This document shows positions 31,314-38,188 of a stretch of DNA of 38,188 bases, piece by piece; position 1 is the first letter of the stretch, and the number at the start of each line of letters is the position of its first letter. Under the pieces are notes generated by a model. That model saw only the letters and a program-made list of their open reading frames with translations. It made no database searches and was not told where the DNA came from. A program made the position numbers and the translations under genes. The stretch comes from an uncultured Bacteroidales bacterium. Its GTDB lineage: Bacteria; Bacteroidota; Bacteroidia; Bacteroidales; Paludibacteraceae. The stretch is taken from positions 1 through 38,188 of the forward strand of contig CALAUY010000191.1 of the NCBI GenBank assembly GCA_937892015.1. Reading direction: 5' to 3'.

Positions 31314-33089
31314 TCAATCCAACTTCAGCACTGCAAGGAATGCTTTCTGTGGCACTTCCACATTGCCAATCTGCTTCATCCGTTTCTTGCCGCGTTTCTG
31401 TTTCTCAAGCAGTTTGCGCTTGCGACTCACATCACCACCATAGCACTTGGCAAGCACGTCCTTACGCACCTGCTTTACCGTCTCACGAGCGATAATCTTA
31501 GCTCCAATAGCCGCCTGAATAGCGATATCAAACTGCTGGCGCGGCAACAGCTCCTTCAATTTCTCGCACATCCGACGACCAAAATCCACCGCATTCGACC
31601 GATGCGTCAGTGTACTCAACGCATCCACCTGTTCACCATTAAGCAGTATATCCAGTTTCACCAAATCCGACTGACGATAACCCGATTGATGGTAATCAAA
31701 CGATGCATAACCTTTCGATATCGACTTCAGTTTGTCGTAAAAATCAATCACGATCTCCCCAAGAGGCAAGTCGAAATAAATCTCTACGCGATTGCCCGAG
31801 ATATACTCCTGCTTCACCAACTCCCCCCGCTTATCCAAACACAACGTCATGATTGGCCCTATATACGTGGTCGTAGTGATGATACTGGCACGGATATACG
31901 GCTCTTCTATCCGCTCTATCCCCACAGGGTCGGGCATCCCCGCCGGATTATGCACCTCATGCATGACTCCGTCTTTAGTGAACACGCGATAACTGACGTT
32001 CGGAACAGTCGTGATGACATCCATGTTGAACTCTCGGTCAAGACGCTCTTGCACAATCTCCATGTGCAGCAATCCCAGAAAACCGCAACGAAAACCGAAT
32101 CCCAGCGCAACCGAACTCTCCGGAGTAAACGTCAGCGACGCATCGTTGAGCTGCAGTTTTTCGAGAGATGCCCGCAGATTCTCAAAATCTTCCGTCTCAA
32201 TAGGATACACCCCGGCAAAAACCATCGGCTTCACTTCCTCAAAACCCTCTATTGCTTTGTCGCATGGACGATGAACATGGGTAATCGTGTCGCCTACTTT
32301 CACTTCTGTACTCGTCTTTATGCCGGAAATGATGTACCCCACATCACCCGCACTCAACTCTTTGCGAGGCTGCATCTCTATCCCCAATACACCAATCTCG
32401 TCAGCATCATACTCTTTGCCCGTGTTGAAGAACTTCACCAACTCTCCCTGCCGAATCGTTCCGTTCTCCACCTTGAAATAGGCGATGATACCACGAAACG
32501 AATTGAAAACCGAGTCGAAGATAAGTGCCTGAAGCGGAGCTTCACCGTCTCCTTTCGGGGCAGGTATGCGTTCCACAATAGCATCCAGTACCGCTTCTAC
32601 ACCCATACCCGTCTTTGCCGATACACGCAAGATCTCCTCACGCCGACAACCCAGTAACTCCACAATCTCATCTTCCACCATGTCCGGCATCGCACTCTCC
32701 ATGTCGCATTTGTTCATCACTGGGATAATCTCAAGGTCGTGTTCCAACGCCATGTACAGGTTACTGATGGTCTGCGCCTGAACTCCTTGACTCGCATCTA
32801 CCACAAGCAACGCTCCCTCGCACGCTGCGATAGAACGACTCACTTCATAGGAGAAATCGACGTGACCCGGAGTGTCTATCAAGTTCAACGTATATTCTTT
32901 CCATTGCATCTGAATAGCGTGACTCTTGATAGTGATGCCACGCTCTTTCTCCAAGTCCATGTCGTCCAACACTTGGTTCTCCATCTCACGTGGGTCCACC
33001 GTGTGGGTGAACTCCAACATACGATCAGCCAACGTTGACTTACCGTGATCAATATGAGCTATGATGCAAAAATTACGTATCTTATCCAT
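31314..33089 (-). CDS. lepA: Elongation factor 4 (LepA), ribosome-associated GTPase
   Basis: 591 residues from ATG 33089 (MDKIRNFCIIAHIDHGKST). The longer frame to 33134 is ruled out because its start lies at the predicted transcription start. G motifs: AHIDHGKST, DTPGHVDF, NKCDM. The C-terminal LepA-specific domain (AIGAKIIARETVKQVRKDVLAKCYGGDVSRKRKLLEKQKRGKKRMK) is complete. LepA back-translocates or rescues stalled ribosomes. It is transcribed from 33136-33167. A long open frame on the plus strand inside it is antisense shadow. Confidence 0.95.
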   Translation of the reverse strand: MDKIRNFCIIAHIDHGKSTLADRMLEFTHTVDPREMENQVLDDMDLEKERGITIKSHAIQMQWKEYTLNLIDTPGHVDFSYEVSRSIAACEGALLVVDASQGVQAQTISNLYMALEHDLEIIPVMNKCDMESAMPDMVEDEIVELLGCRREEILRVSAKTGMGVEAVLDAIVERIPAPKGDGEAPLQALIFDSVFNSFRGIIAYFKVENGTIRQGELVKFFNTGKEYDADEIGVLGIEMQPRKELSAGDVGYIISGIKTSTEVKVGDTITHVHRPCDKAIEGFEEVKPMVFAGVYPIETEDFENLRASLEKLQLNDASLTFTPESSVALGFGFRCGFLGLLHMEIVQERLDREFNMDVITTVPNVSYRVFTKDGVMHEVHNPAGMPDPVGIERIEEPYIRASIITTTTYIGPIMTLCLDKRGELVKQEYISGNRVEIYFDLPLGEIVIDFYDKLKSISKGYASFDYHQSGYRQSDLVKLDILLNGEQVDALSTLTHRSNAVDFGRRMCEKLKELLPRQQFDIAIQAAIGAKIIARETVKQVRKDVLAKCYGGDVSRKRKLLEKQKRGKKRMKQIGNVEVPQKAFLAVLKLD

Positions 33090-33135
33090 CGCATTTTTTT
33101 CTTTTCTTACTGACAAAAATTGCACAAAAAGCACG

Positions 33136-33167
33136 CAAAGTTACGATTTTTTTTTCATTTATGCAAG
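33136..33167 (-). promoter_or_regulatory. Promoter of lepA
   Basis: On the minus strand CTTG (33167-33164), 20 nt, TAACTTTG (33143-33136); predicted start near 33129, leader about 40 nt. Confidence 0.85.
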
Positions 33168-33214
33168 AAAAAAGCTCTTTTTTGTGATAAAAATGCACAA
33201 AAATGACGAAAAAG

Positions 33215-33246
33215 TTTGCACATTTCAAATAAAAGCAGTAACTTTG
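33215..33246 (+). promoter_or_regulatory. Promoter of the lipoprotein gene at 33322
   Basis: TTTG (33215-33218), 20 nt, TAACTTTG (33239-33246); predicted start near 33253, leader about 69 nt. Divergent from the lepA promoter 48 bp away. Confidence 0.85.
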
Positions 33247-33321
33247 CACCCGATTTCGCAACTTTTTCTCCGAAATCATGACTTAAAACAGAAGTATAAT
33301 TAACCAAATTTATTTTAAAGT

Positions 33322-34254
33322 ATGAAAAAGTATTTTATGATTCTCGCAGCAGCTGCCATTGCGTTTACTGCTTGCACCAAGCCGACTCCCGAACCGGAAC
33401 CGACTCCCGAAGAAGCCAACACCTTCCAAATTACGGTTTCTGACATCACCGCTACTACGGCTTCTGTTGCCGTTACACCGTCCGACAACAGTGTTCTCTA
33501 CTATTTCGACATCCTTTCGGCTGAAAATTATGCCGAGTTTGCCGACGACGCTGCGCTGATGACCGACTACGTTGACTATTTTGAAGAACTTATCGACATC
33601 TATGGCCAGTATGGTTACGACTTAACGATTGCCGACTTCCTCTCGCAAGGAGCCGACGACTACGATTTCGAGGGACTCAGCGCCGAAACAACGTATTACG
33701 TAGTGGCTTTCTGCTTCGACTCTACGTACACTCCTGCGGGGAGCGTTACCAAGCAGCAGTTCACCACCCTCGCCGTTCAGAACGTAAGTCTCTCTTTCCA
33801 ACTGCAAACGACCGACACGGCCATCTTCTTCGTTCCGAACGACGACAAAATCACTTATCTTTACGACTATGATGATGCTGACACGCTGGCCGCACTCTTA
33901 ACAAACAACGACATGACTGCTCCGCAGTATTTCCAAGCTTTGTGGGAGTATGTGGAAAGTATGTATTCTGCTTACGGATACACCCTCGACGATTTCGCCG
34001 CTCAAGGTACACTCTATCTTCCTTACTTGGATGAAGATGGCGAGGCAGTTCTTGAGGCTGGACACAAGTACGTCTTCATGGCTCAAGCTTACACCGGTGG
34101 CGTTTGGAACTCCGACTTCGTTTCCTACGAGTTCGCAGCTCCCGCCAACAGCGCAGCTCCTGCTGTCAACGTCAAGGGTAAACTCAACACCCAAATGCGC
34201 CTGAAGAAAGCAAAGAAAATCAACAAGTCCGACATCAACGTTACCCGCAAGTAA
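33322..34254 (+). CDS. Lipoprotein with two tandem beta-sandwich-like repeats
   Basis: 310 residues. The signal ends AFTAC (Cys18), followed by a PTPEPEPTPEE linker. Two similar segments follow (about 33-150 and 153-272). Each starts with a fibronectin-III/Ig-like strand pair, carries a helical insertion ending YGY-L--F---G (near 100-110 and 222-230), and closes with a YY/YVF-type strand (TTYYVVAFCF, HKYVFMAQAY). The last 30 residues are basic. I do not recognise the family and no catalytic motif is visible. Surface lipoprotein export is possible but not shown. It is a single-gene unit ending in a strong terminator. Confidence 0.75.
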   Translation: MKKYFMILAAAAIAFTACTKPTPEPEPTPEEANTFQITVSDITATTASVAVTPSDNSVLYYFDILSAENYAEFADDAALMTDYVDYFEELIDIYGQYGYDLTIADFLSQGADDYDFEGLSAETTYYVVAFCFDSTYTPAGSVTKQQFTTLAVQNVSLSFQLQTTDTAIFFVPNDDKITYLYDYDDADTLAALLTNNDMTAPQYFQALWEYVESMYSAYGYTLDDFAAQGTLYLPYLDEDGEAVLEAGHKYVFMAQAYTGGVWNSDFVSYEFAAPANSAAPAVNVKGKLNTQMRLKKAKKINKSDINVTRK

Positions 34255-34282
34255 TCAACGACTTGACTAAACAAATCATCAC

Positions 34283-34315
34283 AAAAAAGACGTGCAACAT
34301 TGCACGTCTTTTTTT
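34283..34315. terminator. Bidirectional terminator between the lipoprotein gene and tRNA-Met
   Basis: GACGTGCAA/TTGCACGTC with a 2-nt loop, six A before and a T-run after. It can end both the lipoprotein mRNA and the minus-strand tRNA transcript. Confidence 0.9.
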
Positions 34316-34316
34316 G

Positions 34317-34390
34317 TAGCGGGACCCGGGATTGAACCGGGGACCTCATGATTATGAATCATGCGCTCTAACCGGCTGAGCTATCCCGCC
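34317..34390 (-). tRNA. tRNA-Met (CAU), probably elongator
   Basis: 74-nt cloverleaf: acceptor GGCGGGA/TCCCGCT (G1·U72), D stem GCTC/GAGC, anticodon loop TTCATAA (anticodon CAT), T stem CCCGG/CCGGG. The 1-72 pair exists, so it is not the initiator. The acceptor lacks the C4-G69, C5-G68 pairs that TilS prefers in E. coli, so elongator Met is more likely than Ile2. CCA not encoded. Confidence 0.82.
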
Positions 34391-34422
34391 TTTCCACTTT
34401 CGATACTTCCGAAGCCTGTCCA

Positions 34423-34478
34423 TCACTCCATCAGAGCATTTCACTAACCTCTTCTTGGCGTTCCCTCACTCCATCAGA
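34423..34478 (-). repeat. Direct repeat in the tRNA-Met leader
   Basis: TCACTCCATCAGA occurs at 34423-34435 and again at 34466-34478 (plus-strand reading) in the roughly 107-nt leader between promoter and tRNA. Its purpose is unknown; processing of the leader is one possibility. Confidence 0.6.
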
Positions 34479-34503
34479 AGCTCCGTTTTTCCGAAAGCGG
34501 CTG

Positions 34504-34535
34504 CAAAATTACTGCTTTTTTTTGACATGACCAAA
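34504..34535 (-). promoter_or_regulatory. Promoter of tRNA-Met (minus strand)
   Basis: On the minus strand TTTG (34535-34532), 20 nt, TAATTTTG (34511-34504); start near 34497. Identical over about 41 bp to the promoter at 37545-37576 and nearly identical to the tRNA-fMet promoter. Confidence 0.85.
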
Positions 34536-34614
34536 TAATTCTCCAAAAAAATGCACTTTTTACCCTAAAAAAGGCGTTTTATTCGTCTAAAAAGCAACTT
34601 TTGCCCATTTTTTA

Positions 34615-34630
34615 GGTGCAATTTTGCACC
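34615..34630. repeat. Inverted repeat downstream of typA
   Basis: GGTGCAA and TTGCACC around TT. It lies 56 bp beyond the typA stop and has no T-run on the minus strand, so it may be a 3'-end hairpin or an operator. The two CACCAACTTAC copies just beside it (34627-34651) form a short direct repeat. Confidence 0.45.
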
Positions 34631-34685
34631 AACTTACTTCACCAACTTACATTTCCTTCACCACCATCACCGCCACGACTGTTCC

Positions 34686-36518
34686 CTATTCGTCCTCTTC
34701 TTCATCCACCGACAGACCCGCACGCGAACGAGCACGTTTGCGCTCTAACTCATCAAGGATAATCTTGCGGAAACGCATCGCTTTCGGAGTGATTTCTACG
34801 TATTCGTCCTCTTTGATATACTCCAACGCCTCTTCAAGCGACATAATCAGCGGCGGCGACAAAATAGCCTTGTCGTCTGCCGACTTTGAACGCATGTTCG
34901 TCAACTTCTTCGACTTGGTCACGTTAATGACAATATCCTTATCTTTAGCACTCTCGCCTACCACTTGACCCGCATACACCTCTTCCTGCGGATAGATGAA
35001 GAACCTGCCGCGGTCCTGCAGTTTGTCGAGTGCATATGCGTATGCCGTGCCCGTTTCCATGGCTATTAACGAACCGTTAGTACGCTTCACGATGTCGCCC
35101 TTGTATGGTTGATACTCGATGAAACGATGACTCATGATGGCCTCGCCCGCCGAGATATTCATCACGTACGTGCGCATTCCTATGATACCGCGCGATGGGA
35201 TAGTGAACTCCAGTTGCAACCGGTCATTGACTGTCGTCATTGAGAGCATGTCGCCCTTATGAACCGCCACATACTCGATAATCTTACCCGAACACTCCTC
35301 CGGACAATTGACCGTCAACTGCTCTATCGGCTCCCACTTCACCCCGTTAATCTCCTTGATAATAACTTGCGGTTGACCCACCTGCAGCTCATAACCCTCG
35401 CGACGCATGGTCTCTATCAGCACTGACAGATGCAGAACGCCACGACCATACACCCGCCATGCATCTTCCGACTCCGCTTTTTCTACACGCAACGCTAAGT
35501 TCTTATCCAGCTCACGCATCAAACGGTCATGGATATGACGACTCGTCACATACTTGCCGTCTTTGCCGAAAAAAGGCGAGTCATTGATAGTGAAAAGCAT
35601 CGACATCGTCGGCTCATCAATGGCAATGGGTTGCAACGGCTCGGGCTCGCTGAAATCGCAGATAGTGTCCCCTATCTCAAAACCCTCAATGCCCACAATA
35701 GCGCAGATATCGCCGCTCGACACTTCCTCCACTTTCTGCTGACCAAGACCCGCAAACGTGCGCAACTCCTTAATCTTCTGCTTCACCGACGAGCCGTCAC
35801 GCTTGAACAGCGTCACGTTCATCCCCTCTTTTAGCGTCCCGCGATGAACTCGACCAACGGCAATACGACCAACGTATGGGTTGTAATCCAGACTCGTAAT
35901 CAGCATCTGTGGCGTTCCCTCTAACACGGCCGGAGCGGGGATATACTCGATGATGGCATCCATCAGCGCTGTCAGGTCGGTCGTCGGCTGTTTCCAGTCT
36001 TTCGACATCCAACCGTTCTTCGCCGAACCGTAAATGGTTTGGAAATCCAGCTGGTCCTCTGTCGCATCCAGCGCACACATGAGGTCGAAAACGGCTTCTT
36101 GCACCTCGTCCGGACGGCAGTTGAGCTTGTCCACCTTGTTGATGACAACTATCGGCTTCAACTGCATCTGTAGCGCTTTTTGCAGCACAAAACGCGTCTG
36201 TGGCATCGGACCTTCAAACGCATCCACCAACAGCAACACGCCGTCGGCCATATTCAACACACGTTCTACCTCCCCACCGAAATCAGCGTGCCCCGGAGTG
36301 TCAATGATATTGATCTTCACTCCTTTATACTCAATCGACACGTTCTTCGCTAGGATGGTGATACCACGTTCTCGCTCCAAGTCGTTGTTATCCAAAATCA
36401 GCTCACTTTTCTGTTCGTTTTCGCGGAAAAGATGAGCCGTGTAAAGCATTTTGTCAACTAAAGTCGTTTTGCCGTGGTCAACATGAGCTATAATAGCTAT
36501 ATTTCGTATTTCTTGCAT
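34686..36518 (-). CDS. typA: TypA/BipA ribosome-associated GTPase
   Basis: 610 residues. MQEIRNIAIIAHVDHGKTTLVDKML is the normal family N-terminus, so the ATG at 36518 is the real start. G motifs: AHVDHGKTT, DTPGHADFGGEV, NKVDK; the C-terminal domain has the family segments SRGIIGMRTYVMNISAGEA and RFFIYPQEEVYAGQVVGE. BipA acts on the 50S subunit in assembly and under stress. The striking point is that only one nucleotide separates the ATG from the discriminator base of the tRNA at 36520-36593, on the same strand; no promoter or ribosome-binding site of its own can fit between. Confidence 0.95.
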   Translation of the reverse strand: MQEIRNIAIIAHVDHGKTTLVDKMLYTAHLFRENEQKSELILDNNDLERERGITILAKNVSIEYKGVKINIIDTPGHADFGGEVERVLNMADGVLLLVDAFEGPMPQTRFVLQKALQMQLKPIVVINKVDKLNCRPDEVQEAVFDLMCALDATEDQLDFQTIYGSAKNGWMSKDWKQPTTDLTALMDAIIEYIPAPAVLEGTPQMLITSLDYNPYVGRIAVGRVHRGTLKEGMNVTLFKRDGSSVKQKIKELRTFAGLGQQKVEEVSSGDICAIVGIEGFEIGDTICDFSEPEPLQPIAIDEPTMSMLFTINDSPFFGKDGKYVTSRHIHDRLMRELDKNLALRVEKAESEDAWRVYGRGVLHLSVLIETMRREGYELQVGQPQVIIKEINGVKWEPIEQLTVNCPEECSGKIIEYVAVHKGDMLSMTTVNDRLQLEFTIPSRGIIGMRTYVMNISAGEAIMSHRFIEYQPYKGDIVKRTNGSLIAMETGTAYAYALDKLQDRGRFFIYPQEEVYAGQVVGESAKDKDIVINVTKSKKLTNMRSKSADDKAILSPPLIMSLEEALEYIKEDEYVEITPKAMRFRKIILDELERKRARSRAGLSVDEEEDE

Positions 36519-36519
36519 G

Positions 36520-36593
36520 TGGTCCCACTTGGGCTTGAACCAAGGACTCCCTGATTATGAGTCAGGTGCTCTGACCGACTGAGCTATGGGACC
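36520..36593 (-). tRNA. tRNA with CAU anticodon, probably Ile2 (lysidine-modified)
   Basis: 74-nt cloverleaf: acceptor GGTCCCA/TGGGACC, anticodon stem CTGA/TCAG with loop CTCATAA (anticodon CAT), T stem CTTGG/CCAAG. The C4-G69 and C5-G68 pairs match known TilS identity elements of Ile2 in E. coli. With a separate fMet and a second CAU tRNA already in the window, Ile2 is the likely role; elongator Met remains possible. It is directly followed by typA. Confidence 0.8.
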
Positions 36594-36659
36594 TGTGGAG
36601 TGCGTTCCTCCTTTATTAACTTAATTTTTTACTTGACTTTCTATCTTAATTTTTTTTCT

Positions 36660-37523
36660 CTATCTCCTTAACATTCTATAGTATTCCTCCGATTCTTGCT
36701 TGGTAATCTGCTTATCCACCTCGCTCAACTCGGGCAACCGCAGTCGTTGTCCTACTTGCAGCGCGTTCGGATTGCGCACTACGCTCTTGTTCATCGCGTA
36801 GATATATACCCAACAGAATGGGTTCTGGTAGTATTTGCGAGCCAGTTGCGCAAGCGTCATCTGTGGCGTCACATCCACTGTCGCAAGTACACTCACCGAC
36901 GTACGCTCCTCTGCGCGTGGAGACACTTCCTGTTTGGGCGACTTTACCTCGATAGTTGTCCGACTACGGTCACCTAGTACAGGCGCACTGACCGACGCTG
37001 TGCTTCGCGGCACGTTCACCAACCGCATCTCTACTCGACGATTAGGACTATAGTCGGCTTTCACGTTCTCCAAACGACCTTTTCCCTCTACAATGATACG
37101 ATGCTCATCTATCTCGTACGCTTTCTTCAAACGATTGGCGATAACTGTCGCACGAGCTAACGACAACCGACTGTTCAACTCCGCCGAACCGACATAATCG
37201 CAATAACCCGTCAATCGAACACCCATCTCAGGATTCTCCTCTAAACGCTCGGCCATCTCGTGCACCGCTTTCTGTGCATCATCGTCTAAACTATAGCGAC
37301 CCATCGGAAAATACACAAAGAAAACATTGTCCTCACAATTGTATCCGCCCAACGTACTATCTACTACCGGCACTTGCACCTCCACCGGCACCTGTACCTT
37401 TTTGTAGCGTGTTTCGCGGATGACAATAGTGTCCGTCTGACGCACAAACAATGTGTCAGCAGCTGCTACATACAAGCTCGAAACCAACAGTAGCATGAAC
37501 GATAAAAACGCCTTCTTTGTCAT
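36660..37523 (-). CDS. OmpA-like peptidoglycan-binding protein with C-terminal LysM domain
   Basis: 287 residues from the ATG at 37523, which gives a proper signal peptide (AFLSFMLLLVSSLYVAAAD). The upstream ATG at 37547 lies inside the -7 box and cannot be used. The OmpA-C-like domain (about 60-165) contains VYFPMGRYSLDDDAQKAV, GYCDYVGSAELNSRLSLARA and YSPNRRVEMRL. A LysM-like segment (about 205-262) follows: MTLAQLARKYYQNPFCWVYIYAMN..QVGQRLRLP. Both bind peptidoglycan, so it probably ties the envelope to the wall. The tRNA of the typA unit begins 66 nt after its stop and could be co-transcribed. Confidence 0.85.
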   Translation of the reverse strand: MTKKAFLSFMLLLVSSLYVAAADTLFVRQTDTIVIRETRYKKVQVPVEVQVPVVDSTLGGYNCEDNVFFVYFPMGRYSLDDDAQKAVHEMAERLEENPEMGVRLTGYCDYVGSAELNSRLSLARATVIANRLKKAYEIDEHRIIVEGKGRLENVKADYSPNRRVEMRLVNVPRSTASVSAPVLGDRSRTTIEVKSPKQEVSPRAEERTSVSVLATVDVTPQMTLAQLARKYYQNPFCWVYIYAMNKSVVRNPNALQVGQRLRLPELSEVDKQITKQESEEYYRMLRR

Positions 37524-37544
37524 CTTCTTCAACGTTTCGGACTG

Positions 37545-37576
37545 CAAAATTACTGCTTTTTTTTGACATGACCAAA
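37545..37576 (-). promoter_or_regulatory. Promoter of the OmpA-LysM gene
   Basis: On the minus strand TTTG (37576-37573), 20 nt, TAATTTTG (37552-37545); predicted start near 37538, 15 nt before the ATG at 37523. It fixes the start choice. Confidence 0.85.
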
Positions 37577-37697
37577 TAATTCGACAAAAAAATGCATTTA
37601 TGGCGGCTTTTTACACCATTTTCTGACGCTATTATTGGCTTTTTTGGAATGAAAAAAGACATATTCATGCATAAAAATACACTTTTTTGCGTTTTTT

Positions 37698-37729
37698 CTT
37701 GCATATTTCAATTTTTTTCTGTAACTTTG
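37698..37729 (+). promoter_or_regulatory. Promoter of pta
   Basis: CTTG (37698-37701) in CTTGCATATTTCAAT, 20 nt, TAACTTTG (37722-37729); predicted start near 37736, 24 nt before the ATG. Confidence 0.85.
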
Positions 37730-37759
37730 CACCCAAAAACTGCAAAATACATAAGCATC

Positions 37760-38188
37760 ATGGACATTTTATCACAAATGACTGCGCGAGCTAAAGCCAA
37801 CAAGCAGCGCATTGTGCTTCCTGAAGGCGACGAACCTCGCACTCTGGAAGCCGCCAACATCATCCTTAAGGACGATCTGGCAAACCTCATCCTAATCGGT
37901 AAACCCGAAGTTATCAACCGCATGGCTGCCGAAAAGGGGTACGAACACATCGGCAAAGCAACTATCTTCGACCCCGACACTGAGCCAAAAATGACAGAGT
38001 ACAGCAACTTGCTCTACGAACTCCGCAAGAAAAAAGGCATGTCACCCGAAGAAGCACAGCTCAAAGCCAAAGACCCGCTCTACCTCGGATGCCTCATGAT
38101 TAAGGCTGGTGACGCGGACGGCGAACTGGCAGGCCATTTTTCCAATATAATATTCCTTTTCCTTCTTTTTTATTACTTTTCCAATTAC
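37760..38188 (+). CDS. pta: Phosphate acetyltransferase (Pta), interrupted or incomplete
   Basis: The frame opens at ATG 37760 and stays open to the window edge. Residues 1-125 are clearly Pta: KQRIVLPEGDEPRTLEAA, LANLILIGKPEVI, and LKAKDPLYLGCLMIKAGDADGELAG. Pta interconverts acetyl-CoA and acetyl phosphate in acetate fermentation and normally runs to about 330-340 residues. From about nt 38135 the sequence changes abruptly: the expected ARNATG-like continuation is replaced by an AT-rich, phenylalanine/leucine-rich stretch (HFSNIIFLFLLFYY). That tail does not look like Pta. Either the sequence is chimeric or damaged here, or the gene is interrupted. Confidence 0.85.
   Translation, partial: MDILSQMTARAKANKQRIVLPEGDEPRTLEAANIILKDDLANLILIGKPEVINRMAAEKGYEHIGKATIFDPDTEPKMTEYSNLLYELRKKKGMSPEEAQLKAKDPLYLGCLMIKAGDADGELAGHFSNIIFLFLLFYYFSNY

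Noticed and set aside
31269..32657. 462-codon open frame on the plus strand inside lepA
   Set aside because: It is exactly antisense to a strongly recognised GTPase, has no domain resemblance and no promoter; its composition reflects the opposite-strand codons.
33090..33134. Longer N-terminus for LepA
   Set aside because: Begins at or before the predicted transcription start, and the family begins MDKIRNFCIIAH.
37524..37547. Upstream ATG (37547) as start of the OmpA-LysM gene
   Set aside because: It lies inside the -7 box, upstream of the predicted transcription start; the ATG at 37523 gives a clean signal peptide.

Overview
The window comes from a bacterium of the phylum Bacteroidota, most likely order Bacteroidales. 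Three things support this. There is a complete porP-gldK-gldL-gldM-gldN type IX secretion core. There are small Bacteroidota-specific genes next to their usual partners (DUF3098 after ftsX, a DUF2795 protein). Nearly every transcription unit is preceded by the Bacteroidota promoter, a TTTG/CTTG box about 20 nt upstream of TAnnTTTG. The genus cannot be told from the sequence alone. No mobile element, CRISPR array or rRNA gene was found.

Layout: 1-4277 (+) holds a cut-off imelysin gene, a di-haem CxxCH lipoprotein and the ResB and CcsA cytochrome c maturation pair, which looks like one periplasmic haem/iron module. 4424-4591 is an initiator tRNA-fMet unit with promoter and terminator. 4789-9822 (+) holds gyrB, an unrecognised helical-repeat protein ending in a GH16-like fold without catalytic residues, and kdsA-kdsD for Kdo synthesis. 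9869-10779 (-) is tRNA-Arg(CCU) followed by RNase H. 10773-12795 (+) holds a DUF2461 gene, ybeY, and a trio of small envelope genes (YtxH-like, holin-X-like, unknown).

From 29950 down to 12798 almost every gene is on the minus strand. In order of transcription these are: a membrane LytTR regulator, a secreted coiled-coil protein, upp, a VanZ-methyltransferase fusion, a PduO-type cobalamin adenosyltransferase, DUF2795, porP-gldK-gldL-gldM-gldN, ftsX-DUF3098-uppP-truB-queA-ung-polA. Many of these junctions overlap by 1 or 4 nt.

30099-38188 is mixed: a DEDDy exonuclease, lepA, a lipoprotein, tRNA-Met(CAU), typA, a second CAU tRNA (probably Ile2), an OmpA-LysM protein, and the start of pta. The pta reading frame loses recognisable family sequence near 38135.

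The most interesting points are: a DNA polymerase I lacking its 3'-5' exonuclease domain, with three tandem QPDLF clamp-binding-like motifs at that place; typA starting one nucleotide after a tRNA gene; a promoter whose transcript would run antisense through tRNA-Arg; a VanZ-methyltransferase fusion; and a near-identical promoter block reused by two Met-type tRNA genes and an OmpA-LysM gene.
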